Positions 1-12,320 of a stretch of 64,000 nt of DNA are shown here, in pieces; position 1 is the stretch's first letter; each line of letters begins with the position of its first letter. The notes beneath the pieces are model-generated. The model had not been told where the DNA came from, made no database searches, and saw nothing but the letters and a program-made list of their open reading frames with translations. Both the position numbers and the translations under genes were made by a program. Source of the DNA: Campylorhamphus procurvoides (lineage: Eukaryota; Chordata; Aves; Passeriformes; Dendrocolaptidae); assembly GCA_013396655.1 (NCBI GenBank), contig WBMV01004767.1, positions 62,001 through 126,000 on the forward strand, written 5' to 3'.

Positions 1-3000
1 TAAGTCAATGTACACAACTGCAACCCCAAATGTTGTGCCATAAATCTGTGCCATAAATCAGAACACATTTCACCATTAACAGAAGATACTGCTACTTGCC
101 TCAGTGGGAGGGGTGATGACACAGGTTGGCTAAGGATCAGGTTATCATGTGGAGAGAGCTGGAAAAAGATTTGAAAACACGTCACTTTTATTCTGAACTT
201 GGGAGACATTTATTACAAACCACACAACTGTAACAAAGAGCACTTAAAACAATTTAAATTAAGCTGAACCTTGCACATCCCAGCTGTATAGCATTGTGAG
301 AAGCGCTGTGCAATGATATGCATCAGGATCCTTCAGTAAGAACTGGGTAAAGTATGTCATTCCTTTCTTGGTCAGAACTGAATATACTGCATATTCATAC
401 AGAGAACTTCAAACGAGCTAATGCTGCAGAATATTGAATATATTAACTATGAAAAATGAAGCCCTCTGTCTTTTAAGAGCAGTGAGGACCCATAGTTCAT
501 ACACAGCTTTCAGGAGCCAGGGGATTCATCCTGGATTTAGGGGAACAGAGATGGATACAAATTCATGAAGGGGAGAGATGGCAGGTTGTAATGTAAAGCC
601 ATATTTTCTTTGGAAGACATGGGAATTAGGCTCTTGACTGGCAGAAACTGCTCAGCTCTGAGAGAATCTTTAAAATTTGCATTAGTTGAAGATCCAAGAC
701 TCTATGACTTCACATTTCTTTCTTAAAATGATATGACACCAAGCAAAGTCATCCACATATTCAGCCCCAGCAGAAAGACTCACATAAGCGCAAGCACAAC
801 AACACACAATCAGTTTATCACAGCTCAGCTGATGTTTTTAGCCTTAGTAAATCCAAGGTTACAGGACACCAGCTGCTTAATCCTCCCTGCATTTTGTAAT
901 GTATAAAAGCAGTAGTAACTCAGTAAGCCACAACAACTTGTACAAGCAAGCTGCAAGTTCAGGCAACTTTTAGCAACATTGCACTTCTGAGTGTGTGTCA
1001 TCTCAGACCCTCCACAGACAGGCAGATAACAGGAGTCAGAAGATAAGACTGATGGCCTAGAAGCTCTCAGTCCCCCAGGGCTGTGCCTGGAGACTCCCCA
1101 AACACTGCCTGGAATTAAGGAGTCCCTGCAATGCTTCTTCCCTGCATGTTTCACATAGCAGGGCTGACAAAGGCTGAGGCTGCATCCCACTTCCCTGACA
1201 AATGAGGATGGCCACACCACTCCCCATGCTGGATTTGTCTTCAACTAAGTCACCTTGTGCCCACCAGCACCATTAGCTTGTTCAGTGGAAGAATTCAAAG
1301 GGCTCATTTCTCAGCCTGAGGCAACCTTCATAAACCACTCTCAGAAAGGAAGCATCAGCCTAATGTCCTCTGACTTGGGTGTTTCAGCAAAAGCAGAGAA
1401 ACCCCATTAAATCTCTATCTGAGGAGCACCTCTCCCTCAGGCAGAAGGGGCACTTATTGCCCCCATTCTCCAGAGCCAGAAACATTACTGTGTGTGCTCT
1501 GCAAGTGTGCAGGTTGGGAGGGTGCCATTAGCACAGGAACATCTGTGCAACAAGGGGATGGAGGAGCCCAGCAGACTGCAGGTCAGAGGGCGCCCATCGA
1601 CAGTGGCAGCTGGAAACTGGCACAGGGAATGGTCCAGAATGTTTTCCTAATGGCTGTAATGTCTTGGAAACTCAGAAGTCAGAGACGTGCCAGGCTCTCT
1701 CTCACTTGTAACAGATGCTAAGCAGCAGCACCTGAATGGGTTTCCACATCCAAATGAGCACACACACAGCTACTAAAATACACCAGGTCTCATTTTCAGA
1801 AAGCAGATTACAGGAACCTGCAAGAATTCCAGAGATATTGCAGAATTGTTCAGCAAAACACCACCATGCTTTAGTTAACAAGCTTCAGAGAAAATACATC
1901 TCTTCAATGAAATGGGATCCTAAAAGCTCAGGGGGAAATCATCAGTGTGATCACCTGTGATTTTATTCAGTGCAGTTTCAAACACAAGTCCCTGGAAGCA
2001 GCTGGAAGGGACTATTTCCTCACAAACCTCAAACTGCCTACTGTAAAAGCAGCGTGTTCTTCATCTGTACTGTCAGCTACTGAAGTTGTACTAATTTGAT
2101 GCACAAAACATATTGAAAAGGAGGTATAACAGCCCTTATTTCACATCACTGATATCCAGGTCCTCACACTTTGCTCTGGATATACACCTACGTATCCTTT
2201 GACAGAGTTTCCTAAAACTTCAGACTAAAAAAATCCAATGCTTTTCCCTAAACTCAATTATAGTCTCTGTAAATATGTGTTTGGTGTTTCCTGGCACAAA
2301 TACTTTATTGAATGTGAATGCAAAAAAACCAAAACAAGATGTAAAACGACAGGGTTTTGAACTGAAGTTTAAAATCACAAGAAAAGGGACAGAGGTGTCA
2401 GGTACAGTTCCAGTGTAACTGCTCTCCAGCCCCTTCTCAGTTACAACAATAAATATCACTTTTTTAATATAACCAAGCACACTAAGAGGATCTCAAATAT
2501 TGACTACATGCTCTAAAGGCATAACCCAAGGTTGTATTTGCTCTGAGAGACTTCACTACCACACAACTGAGGGCTACACAATTAAGAGTGAAAACTGAAC
2601 AGGGCTCTCCATATTTTATGTTACATAAGTAGGAACTGAGAATAACAATGTTTTAACTATTTAATCAACCCCACAGGATTAGTAGAACATTACAACTAGA
2701 ACAGAGACAATACAATTTTAACATGTCTCTACCCATTTTGCCTCCTAGGAGGAAGTAAGAGAGATTTAATAACATTGCAGAAGCCTTTGAGACAAGGATT
2801 TCCTCTCTCCTCCCAACAGTGACACAGCTGAAATAGCAAGTGACAGGTGACAATTGCTGCATTATTTGACTCCCACAGCCCCAGGCAGGACAGAACAAGG
2901 GCCATGTCAATGTGTGTGTCTCTTGCAGGTCTCACTGAGAGCCAGCCACTCTGGAGAGGAGGGGTAATCATGATTACACACTTCACATCTGGGTTTAATT

Positions 3001-3346
3001 GGATTGATTTATTTTACACTCAGCCTTCGCAGAGTAGCAAGAAGAAAACAGTTCAAAAGCTACTGCAGAGTCAAATCAGATGCTGCCTTTCCATTAATTT
3101 CCATACACCCTCAAAAAGTTCAGCTCTAAACTCACTGAACAGTTTCTTTAATAACTCACTAAAGTCATTAACTAAACTGGAAACAAAATTTTTACAGATT
3201 CCTCACTGTTAAGTGTATGAATTCAGGGGAGAAAAAAATCCTGACCAAAAGAAATTGGAACACAAAAATGACATTTTCCATTTACTAACCTGTTCAACAG
3301 CTGTTTTGTTTTCACTTAAGACAGTTATTAAGAAGATTACACTTAC
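1..3346 (-). other. DENND4A: DENND4A intron 7, partial (window edge)
   Basis: Sequence downstream of exon 7 on the coding strand. I looked for the expected cDENN exon and found none, so the intron is longer than 3.3 kb. It is AT-rich, with no recognisable gene, RNA or complete repeat; the open frames here are short and match nothing I know. Confidence 0.7.
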
Positions 3347-3413
3347 CTGAACTAGGATTCTTGGCCTCTGAGGGGATGGAAAAGGAACTTTATGCATGAA
3401 ATGGGAAATGTGT
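3347..3413 (-). CDS. DENND4A: DENND4A exon 7, residues 347-369
   Basis: 67 nt. The acceptor is TTCTTCTAG; the first A completes the lysine codon from exon 6. The donor is GTTCAG|GTAAGT, phase 0. It encodes [20 protein letters not shown] followed by VQ, at the uDENN/cDENN junction. The next family exon (starting with an LSPHD-like sequence) is not found in 1-3346. Confidence 0.92.
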
Positions 3414-6400
3414 CTAGAAGAAATGAAAAAATACTGATTTAGTAGAAATTAAGCTTAAACTGCTTTACTACAGGACAAATTTCTTTCCAGTAAGAAAAAT
3501 TATTACATAAAAAATGGAACATACTCAGAAAACAGAGCAAAAAAACCTAGCACCCAAACCCTACTGGGATATTCTGACCTTCAAAACCTATTTTTCTACT
3601 GGTGACAACCAAAATGGGAGGCCAGGTCACCTTTCAGGACACGAGCTTGGTGTGTGAGACTGAAGAATTCAGGGAGATTTTTTTCTTTTAATTTGTAAAG
3701 GAGAAATACTGATGTTTGAATATCCCAGTACCATTTTACAGTCCTGAGATAGTTTGAAATAGCACCATCCCTCAGAGACTGGTTATTTGCAAGAAATATT
3801 CACAGCTGAGTATCAAGGAGAGTCATTAAGCTCATCCATTGTCTTCACTTCTAAATACAAAATGTTATATAAATAATTGTTAATGAAAAAACATTGAAGT
3901 TTTCCCACATACTACAAATATAGAAAATTGTTTTTAGAACTTGACCAGGTTCTCAGTTTTATGAATTGATTAAACTTGTGTGAGTTCTTAAAGTGCAGCT
4001 CTACATAACAGATATTTTCACATTAAAAGAAGCCACATGTGATCAGCCAAAACTCACTGGAAACAGGTGCTCCATCCTAATTTCAGTTACCCACAGCAAT
4101 CTGACCAGTCAGTTTACAAAGAAGAGAAATTAGAATATACAAATAAACCCATAAAAACAAAATTAGGTATTTCTTATATTTACTTCTCATTTTGTTCACA
4201 AAACTCAAAACCCCAAACCCCTCAGTTTAAAACAATGAATCTTCACCACTGCAAGTTTACACTATTAGAAATTTAAAACAAGTACAGTGACGTGAAGTGG
4301 AATAATGATGGGGAGAAACAATCACAAAAAATACTTAATCCTCATAGAAGTTAATATTGAAGTTTAAGCAGAAAAAAGACTGGTGTGTAATAAAACAGAA
4401 AAGCCAAGAAGTGTATTTGGAACCTGATGCATTAAAGTGTTACATTAGCCTAGAAATAAATGGTGTTACATATCAATTACAGATATCGACCACTTCTTGG
4501 GTGTAAGGATTTCTACTGCATTTTAAAATGTGAAATCCTTTATGTGAGAAGGAAATTAATTTTATTTATCACTAAGAGAAGAGAATTACTAGTGCAGAAT
4601 ATTTAATCTGCTTTATCTTCTCTCATTACACTACAAATAGGCATTTGAAAAAATGCAAACCTACGTATTTAATTCTCCTAACTTGATGTGTGCAAGATTA
4701 AGAAAGGATTTATAATCTTGCTCCTCCTGATCACTATGGCTAAAGGGTGCAGAGCTAATTAAATCAGCTTTCAGAGACCTCTGCAGGCACTTAAATCACA
4801 AATAAAAATCCAGACTTCTTCAGGAAGTAGGTAAAGGCAAAGTAATCAAAGGAGAAAAGTGTTTCACTCAGTGTAACCATGCTATTTAATGTTTGATGAC
4901 TGAAGTAAAATGGTATTACAGGAAATCTAGAATAAAAAAAGAGCTCTCCTGAGCTGAAAACACCATTATGAGTACTGGAAATTACTTACTTTTCAATGGG
5001 AAGGACGTGTGGCCCAGAAATGGAGTAGCGGTACAGAAAGGTAAGAAACTTCTTGAAAGCATCAAAGAAAGGCCAGTGGGAGAGCAGGCAGATGCACTTG
5101 TTGGTCTGCACTGTCCTGCACGAGTCTGCCTTGCCCTCAGCAGCAGCTGCTAAGCCCAGCTGGCACTTCTGCTTCTCACTGAGCTTCTCCTCGGGGTACA
5201 GCTCATAGAACTGGATAGCAGCACCATACACCTGCAAACAACACCGTGGGTCTGAAATCAGTGCTTGTGTCTCCATCTCCAGAGCCCTCCAACAAACCCC
5301 AACACACAGGCAAAACCAACCCTCTGCTGCTGCCTGAAAAGCCACATTAGTGCATCACCTTCTGAAGCAATTTATTCCTGAATGTTCTTATGGCTGTGAA
5401 AATCCAGACTGTCTATTATTTATTTAAAACACTTACAGTCATATGAGAAAGAGTAATGTATGAAACTATTTAAGTGAGAGAAAAATAATGATTATAGAGT
5501 ACAACTGCAGTCAACTGCTCCTACAATTGCCCTTAGAGATATTCCAGGAATCCTTCACACGCAACTCAGAGCAGTGTTCCCTGACATCCAATTTACTTTT
5601 TAGAACAAGTATGGACATGCAAGGTCGTTTCCAAGCTTGCAATGAAAATAAAATACTTGCATGTATATGCAGTCAAGTTTTACAGCTCTCTAGTTTCACA
5701 GGCTAACAGGACTGGAAAGCAAAGGAGTACAGGTTTTTATGATCAACAGTCCAACCCTGAAATAAATGCAGGTCACTCTTTAAAGCAGACTTTGAATTAA
5801 GCCCAAAAGAACAGGTTCAAATTTGTCTATGAAAACACTCATTATCATCATTCTGAACATACAAACAACTACATTTCTTAAAGTAAATTTGTAACTCTCT
5901 TTAAAGCTTTCAAAATACCTTTTCTGCAGAAGCTCCAGTTAGTACAAACGTAGAAAAAACTGGGAGAGGGTATTTACTGTTCGATGGCCAACATTCAATC
6001 GTTGCACCCATAGGCAGGCAAAAGAGAGGCACAGATTCTGGTAATGGGAATGATTCATAATCTTCTTCAGGGTATCTGCATATCAAACCTGTACAGGGAA
6101 TGTGCCAAGAGGCAGTTATGGGAAGGACAGCAGAAAGAGATTCCACAAAACAATGTTCATCTAGGAGCCTCCACTACCTTCAGAAGACCAGCAAAGTTGT
6201 AAATTATCAGGCACTGGGAATGGCTGGAAGGGGCAGAGGCTGCCACAGCCTAAGGGGAAATCACCTGACTGAAGCCTTGGACTGAAATCCTACTTTCCAT
6301 TCTGGGAACTGATCATAACTATTTTATGTTTCTCTGTTTGCAGGCTGGGTGCATCTCAGCTGTTTTAACAGTTCACATTCATCATTGGTACAAGCAAAGA

Positions 6401-9400
6401 TTTAAAATCCAGTTTAAAAAATGGTAACATGAATAATTGAGAAACAAGACTGATGTTTTCAATTATGCCTGCACAAGTTCCCTGAACAATACATGTAAGT
6501 TAGAGATTGGATAGATTTTTTTAAAAAAAATATCAATAGTCAATTAATTATGCTGATCCACCTCAACCAAGGATTCAGCAGTTGTGCCATCAGAGCAATG
6601 AGTTTAGACTCAGATTTAAACCCAGCTGCAAAATATTAATAAGGAATAAAAACTGGTAATCAAAAAGGGTAGTATGGTTTTTTTCCCCCCATAAGCAACA
6701 TTTTGTGTGAGATACTTCAGGATGTGGGGCCTTTTAAAATTTTTATTTATTTACAAATTTACTGCCCACCTTTCAGTACATCCTAAACTCCTGTTGTTTA
6801 CAGAGAGCAGCATTTCAAAGGGATGTAAGTGAATTAAAGCTAAGTCTGAATCATGCTCACGACTTGCACACCAAACAAAATCAGGGTTTAAAAAAATACC
6901 AAAATGAAAACCCAACACGTTTCATCAGAGTCACAGCAAATCCAATTCTGTCTTATAAATAAAACAACAAAATGAAGATGATATGCAAGCCAAAAGTACT
7001 TGAAGAGCTCAGTGCCACTGATGCTCAGGGCAGTGTGCAAGTCTACAGGACTCTTCAAATGTTTCTTAAAGAAAGAGATCATGAAAATGCATCATTTTTG
7101 TGGTATTTTCTTCTACATATACATCCACATCCCTAAGAGACAGTTGCCAGCAACAAAAACAGGTGAGCTTCCCATTAAGAAGCAAATTTTAAAACAAAAC
7201 AGTCACAATACATAGTTCTAAGACTTATTTTAGGACATTATTTTAAAAGAATCCTTTAGGGAAAGATTCCTTTTTTAATAATGGCAAAACAGCATCAAAT
7301 AATTCAATACAAAATGTATTACATTGCAAATGAGCCTGTATATCCTGAATTGAAGATAAAAAAAACTAAAGAGCAGTTACATACCAGCTTTATATGATAT
7401 GGTGTTGGTTTTTGCCACAGACTTTTTATAACATAAATATACTGCTGAGCCCCACTGTAAGGTAAAAGAGATTATTGGATTAAGTGATGAAGTATAACAA
7501 AAGGATATAACAGAAAAGAGTGAAGGAAAATCATTAACAATGTGAAGTTTTAAGTATTTAAGTTCTCAATTTGTGGACATGAGAATAAAGAACATGGAAA
7601 GCCATGGAACAGAAAGGACTAGCACCCATAAAGGGAACACAGATGTAACAATTCCCGTAAGGCAGAACCTCCATAACCCAATCAATACAGGGACTGGTAG
7701 AACTGAAAAATCCATTTGTTAATGCCTTACAGGCACATATTTAAAAAGAAGCACAAATCAATTCCCATGATCTTTTTTACATGATCCTACTTGCACGTGC
7801 ACTTAGCATCCTCATCAACACTCTGACTTCTGAGCACCTACAAGAGCAGCAAATCTGACCAGGAGACACCCAACTATTGAGTTCTGCCAATCCAAGAGCT
7901 GTGACACCCATGTGCTTCAGCAGCTCAGGCTGGGGAACCATCCTGAGCCTTCAAACAGGCTGAGGGTCCACAGCTTCCAACATCACTCCCATAGAACTTC
8001 CTTCAGAGAAGTCTGTGAACCAGTGAGGAGAGTAACATTTATAAAATAGCTTTGTGGGTGATGGGAGAGTTTGAGAATAAAACAGAGGCTGGTTGGCAGA
8101 CACAGAATTCCCACCACAACAGTAAAATCAGAGTCAGAAACAGCCACGTCTGTGAAACCTCCAGTTACACACCTGGTGACACAACAGGTTCTCAAGTCAG
8201 CATTTCCAGGTTAGCACTAAAAACGTTTGCTCCAAGGCTGCCAAAAATACTTTGCTCCAAGCAGTAACAAAGGAATGTAACCCTCCAACACTTCCAGTAC
8301 TTGATTTATCTTTGGAGAGCACTTCTCAGAATTTTTCACCAGGTGCTCCACGAACTGCCACAAACACTCCCCCAACGTCACCGGGCGCTCAAAGCGCAGC
8401 TCTGGAACCTTACCATGCTGTTATTGAGGTTCTTGTCCACCTTGCAGAAGGTGTGGGGAGGGCTCTCTCCCTTGCTGGGGACGATGATGCAGATGTCTGT
8501 GACAGCCAGGGTGTTCTGGGTCATGTTTTCAGAGGCCCTGCGGTAGGTGATGTACACGCGCTGCGAGGAGGCGCTGCCGCCCAGGTTGGCGGGCCGCCCG
8601 TAGGGAGTGCTCTGGATGATCTCACAGCCCTGCTTCACCCTCTCCTTCCCATCGTACAAAACCCTGGTCAGAACGGGACAGGAGAAAGTCAGAAGGCACA
8701 TTTCTAAAGTACTCTAGATAGCAACACCATACTAAGAACTGTAATCAAATAATACTCCTTTAACAGCAGCTCTTGTCTTATCGCTGAACATTTTTACTGA
8801 CAAGTTCAGGTCACATGATATCAAACTGCATTCTAACAGAAATGCTTCTATCACAAAACTATACCAGTTTTCCTCATATATAATTGCTTTTAAGCATTTT
8901 GTTTATTGCAGAGTAGTGTTATTTTCAATTTTATTAAAGATTCACTGCCTGATCCTAAGAATGTCATACAACTCACCTCCCTTCAACCCGTATTAAACAG
9001 GTTAAGCACCTCATCCCAATTCAAATACATACATTGAAAATTGCAGATGGCTTTGAAAACTCCAAAATGTGAAGGATTACAGTTGTCACTAAAATCCACT
9101 CAACACTCATTTTCCCCACCATACTGGGTTACAAGCTCATGTCAACAAATATCTTCCTGTTTAGAGTTTTGCCTTGTATTTTGAAAGTATGTCATTTCAG
9201 GAAACCTGCCTCATCTGCTCATTAATCAAATAAAACTGTGAAAATCACCCACTGGAAGAGAAAAAGCACTCACCCCAAATCAGTCAGTGGGGGCTTGTCC
9301 CTTCCTCGGCGATAACAAAGGAATATCTGCGGCCCTACAAGGCTGCCATTATTGAGATCTGCAGACAGGCCTGAGGGAGTAACATCTATGCACTTATATC

Positions 9401-9581
9401 CCTGAGGAACTTCCTCCCCCAGGGATTTATTAAGCACTGTCACATCTGTGATGGGCTCTTTGGGCTTGGCTATTTTATGGCAGGCATCATTGAAGTGGAT
9501 TTCCTCCTCCAGTGGTTTGGAGATGTCTGTTAGTCCTGCGACAACAAAGTAGTCGGCAACACGGGCCCCTTTGTCTTCCAT
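3347..9581 (-). CDS. DENND4A: DENND4A, N-terminal coding part (exons 2-7; gene continues off the left edge)
   Basis: DENN-domain protein; the DENND4 family are guanine-nucleotide exchange factors reported for Rab10, acting in vesicle traffic. Six exons join in frame: 9274-9581, 8414-8663, 7385-7454, 5919-6088, 4990-5231 and 3347-3413 (308+250+70+170+242+67 = 1,107 nt, 369 residues). All introns are GT-AG. The protein opens [19 protein letters not shown] and carries [10 protein letters not shown] and [10 protein letters not shown], which I recognise as DENND4 family. The position beside RAB11A and the residues favour 4A over 4B or 4C. The part present covers the MABP domain (about 40-200) and most of the uDENN domain (about 190-365). 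The full family protein is about 1,860-1,900 residues, so cDENN, dDENN and the C-terminal part lie outside the window. The start was chosen because it aligns with the family start and has A at -3 and G at +4. The paralogue assignment is from memory, not from an alignment. Confidence 0.93.
3414..4989 (-). other. DENND4A: DENND4A intron 6
   Basis: GT-AG intron of 1,576 bp, AT-rich. Nothing recognisable within it. Confidence 0.85.
4990..5231 (-). CDS. DENND4A: DENND4A exon 6, residues 267-346 (uDENN domain)
   Basis: 242 nt. The acceptor is TTTGCAG and the donor AA|GTAAGT, phase 2 within a lysine codon. It encodes [20 protein letters not shown] and, later, [20 protein letters not shown], both strong DENND4 matches. 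Between them is an alanine-rich linker ([14 protein letters not shown]) that differs from the mammalian sequence as I remember it; it looks like a tolerant surface loop. Confidence 0.92.
5232..5918 (-). other. DENND4A: DENND4A intron 5
   Basis: GT-AG intron of 687 bp. Nothing recognisable within it. Confidence 0.85.
5919..6088 (-). CDS. DENND4A: DENND4A exon 5, residues 210-266 (uDENN domain)
   Basis: 170 nt. The acceptor is TGTACAG and the first two bases complete a glycine codon; the donor is GAAAAG|GTATTT, phase 0. It encodes [20 protein letters not shown] and [20 protein letters not shown], the core of the upstream DENN domain and nearly invariant in the family. Confidence 0.92.
6089..7384 (-). 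other. DENND4A: DENND4A intron 4
   Basis: GT-AG intron of 1,296 bp, AT-rich with short A and T runs. No further exon is needed, because exons 4 and 5 join in frame. Confidence 0.85.
7385..7454 (-). CDS. DENND4A: DENND4A exon 4, residues 187-209 (short exon, MABP end)
   Basis: A 70-nt exon too short for a simple ORF scan, found by reading the minus strand between the flanking exons. The acceptor TTACAG precedes TGG GGC TCA; the donor is GCTG|GTATGT, phase 1. It encodes [20 protein letters not shown] followed by YKA, which continues the family sequence exactly where exon 3 stops. Confidence 0.9.
7455..8413 (-). other. DENND4A: DENND4A intron 3
   Basis: GT-AG intron of 959 bp. Nothing recognisable. 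Confidence 0.85.
8414..8663 (-). CDS. DENND4A: DENND4A exon 3, residues 103-186 (MABP domain)
   Basis: 250 nt. The acceptor is CTGACCAG and the first base completes the glycine codon split with exon 2; the donor is ATG|GTAAGG, phase 0. It encodes [20 protein letters not shown], then the TYRRASENM and [17 protein letters not shown] stretches typical of the MABP (MVB12-associated beta-prism) domain found in DENND4 proteins. Confidence 0.92.
8664..9273 (-). other. DENND4A: DENND4A intron 2
   Basis: GT-AG intron of 610 bp with a T-rich stretch ahead of exon 3. Nothing else recognisable. Confidence 0.85.
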
Positions 9582-9606
9582 CTTCCATTACAAGATGTTC
9601 TAACTG
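9274..9606 (-). CDS. DENND4A: DENND4A exon 2: 5' UTR end and start codon, residues 1-102
   Basis: The coding part is 9581-9274, 308 nt, ending in phase 2 inside a glycine codon. The 5' splice site is GG|GTGAGT. The upstream acceptor is a T-rich tract ending TTTTAG, which puts the exon edge at 9606 (a CAG three bases on could be used instead, giving 9603), with about 25 nt of 5' UTR. The encoded stretch begins the MABP domain and ends with [11 protein letters not shown], a conserved DENND4 signature. An out-of-frame ATG at 9588 lies seven bases before the real start. Confidence 0.9.
9487..9588 (-). other. Overlapping upstream ORF at the DENND4A start
   Basis: An ATG at 9588 lies seven bases upstream of the DENND4A start and in another frame. 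It has G at -3 and G at +4, so a scanning ribosome would meet a usable start first. The frame runs 33 codons and stops at TGA (9487-9489), overlapping the main coding sequence. The peptide resembles nothing I know. If used, it would reduce main-frame initiation; this is inference. Confidence 0.5.
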
Positions 9607-12082
9607 CTAAAAAAGAAAGATATCAGCATCTGTGAAGGCAAGTAGAAGATATCAGGAGTAATAAAACCATATTTATTTTTAAAAAAGCACAATAGAAGAA
9701 TCACAAAAGAAATAGATTCAGCATCAGATCATGTCGCAATTTTCATTTGTAATCACAATCTTTCCACTTTGGAATTCTGAGCCACAGTCTTGTGAGTTAA
9801 TTGTTAAATCTTGAAATGGAAAACCTAAGTGGCATCTGTATGTTAACTTACACTCTGGAGTAGCTGAACAGCAGGAACAGTAACAGCAAAATTCTGTGTG
9901 AAGTTTTGCAAACAGGTCACTACTTAGAGCTCCAGTCTGAGCCAAAAAGCAGTTCCTGTGTATTCTGCCTACGGTCTGTTACTGCACTCTGCTCACCATG
10001 ACAATGGATCTTCCAAGGCTTCATCTGCAATTAATTTCCTTCCTGAATATTAAATATATATGTAAAGGCTGCCTTGATTATTCTGAAGATAAAATATTTG
10101 CAGCCATCTCACTCTGTAAGATGTTACATCACGTATCAGGGCCAGATCTTCACGGAGTATTTTTTCAGGCTCTAAGTGGATACTATTTTATTTCACAGTG
10201 TTTTGGGATTCAGATCCTTGACATGCAACCCATCCCCAGCCAGGCACAAACCAGCTTTTATACAAAACACTTAAACTCAGTCAACTTCAACAGAGCACAG
10301 ACCACTGGGAAACAAAAACATTCAAGACCACATGAAGTTTTTCAGAATGAGAAGGAATAGAGTCCTGCTGTTGCAGCCAAACTGTGTTGGGAAATGATAT
10401 TCTTTGTTCCTGGAATGCATTGATAAAAAAATTCTTTACATATGAACTCTTCCTGTATAGTATTTGCTGCAGTGTTTGCTGCCAAGGTTGTAAATTAACT
10501 TCAGCACAGGACACAGCTCTGCCTGTGGGATAAGACAGCTTTGCAGGGCACTACACGTCAGGAGACTCTTTGTCAGATCCTTTAATACTTTTGCAATTCA
10601 CTTTTTACTTATTTTATAGCTTGATTTTGCAAATAAAGAAAATGTTTTCTGCTGTTTCATGGAGTGTTAGGAAAGAGGCTAAAAATGTTTATCCAAGTCA
10701 TCCATATGTGCTGGAATCTTGCTAAAGTAGCTTCAGGACGTTTCCTGTCATCAAGTTACAGACTTTTTAAACCAGACAAGCTATTTAAGACTCCCTTTTG
10801 TTAAATTAATTTTGTTTGGGTGCAAAATTTTATTGCAAGAGAACTGTTGCCACACAGGAGTTTTGAGAGCTTGCTGACATTCAGACACAGAACAAACAGA
10901 ATTTAAAACACTTGGAATGGTTGGTACGAGACTTCAGTTTTCATGCAACTCTTGTTCCTGTTGCTTTGTCTCCCTTTATTTTTTGTTCTAGGTGGTTAAG
11001 TATTAAACCTTCTCAAACTCCCTGCCATCATGATGCTTGGATTTTACCAACAAATCTTTGTTACAACAAAGTAAATTGGGGCATCACTCATGATATGTGA
11101 TTACTGGGAAAAAATCATCAATATACAGCAGAGGAACAGTCTGAAAATAACTGCTCAGCTTGTGTTTGGAAAGCAGAGAGGATGCAGTCACAAAACTATG
11201 CTTAATTTAACCTGAATTCCATTATTTCAAAAACATCTGGAATATGTTACTCAGCATATATGAAAGCAATAACTACAAATTCAAACTCCTCCTTGAGTGA
11301 TATATCCAAAGACACATAAATTGAGCCCCTGCACATGCTGCCCATTATCCCACTGTCCATCTGGCTTCAGGGAACCCAGACAGGCTGGGAGAGGGAGGGG
11401 AAGACATTCCACAAAGCATCCTGGAACTGCCACAGGACCAAACACTGCCATCTTTCAGTTAATACAATTGAAGTCTGAACTGTTGTGACACATTAACAGC
11501 TCTCTGTAAAACTCAACTGTGATATACCACATTTCAGCGATCATAATATTAAGTTTTGTTCCTTTTCTCACCAGCATCATTTCACAAAACTTCACTGGTT
11601 TCTGGAGTGATTCATGATGCCTTTTAGGCTGACATGAAACCAACATTTTGGTAATCAAAAATTACACAAATGATGGCTGTTAAAATTACAGTAATCCTTT
11701 TAACTCCAATGCATTGGCTGCACTATTCCAGTTTAATCAGCCAAGAGAGCATTACAAATAAACACAGACACATATATATTATACTGAACAATCATACCTA
11801 TCTCACTATTCATTATTTCATACTAAGTTTATACTGAAAGACTTAAATTCAAACATTCATTTATTCCCAAAAGCACTTTCAAGAAAAACTGGGACAAGCT
11901 CTCCTCATTTGGAGCCAGTTAAAATTAGAATCCCCTACATACAAACACCTGCTATCACACAAATTTGCCTCCTAAGGTTATAGCACATAATACACCAGTC
12001 AGCAAGACTTTCCTAATGTAATGCAGGTTTTGCAGAAGGGAGGGGACAACAAAGACCTGATGATGCATCACCCCTTCAAATC

Positions 12083-12155
12083 CACCCCATCCCTGGGAGT
12101 GTCCAAGGCCAGGCTGGACAGGGCTTGGAGCAACCTGGGCTCGTGGAAGGCTGCA
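12083..12155 (+). mobile_element. CR1 LINE fragment (3' region, sense)
   Basis: The stretch reads CCATCCCTGGGAGTGTCCAA, then AGGCCAGGCTGGACAGGGCT and TGGAGCAACCTGG. This closely follows the well-known 3' untranslated part of avian CR1 elements in the sense direction. The terminal short repeat that normally ends CR1 is not recognisable, so the copy is truncated at both ends. Confidence 0.75.
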
Positions 12156-12244
12156 CTTTGAGGACAATGCCATGGGATCATCACCTCTTACAAAAGCTCC
12201 TGGAAGTCAGTGCAGTACAAGGCCTTTGAGCCATCTCATGAGAA

Positions 12245-12320
12245 TAATTTTTAATGGACTGAATATAATTATTAAATTAATTAAATTTAATAAAATTGAA
12301 TAAATAAAATTAATAAACTG
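12245..12320. repeat. AT-rich low-complexity tract
   Basis: About 75 bases of nearly pure A and T, built from irregular ATTAA and AATAAAATT units. No coding potential. Confidence 0.7.

Noticed and set aside
1..3346. Search for the next DENND4A exon (cDENN start)
   Set aside because: No frame on the minus strand carries the expected family sequence with an acceptor; the exon must lie outside the window.
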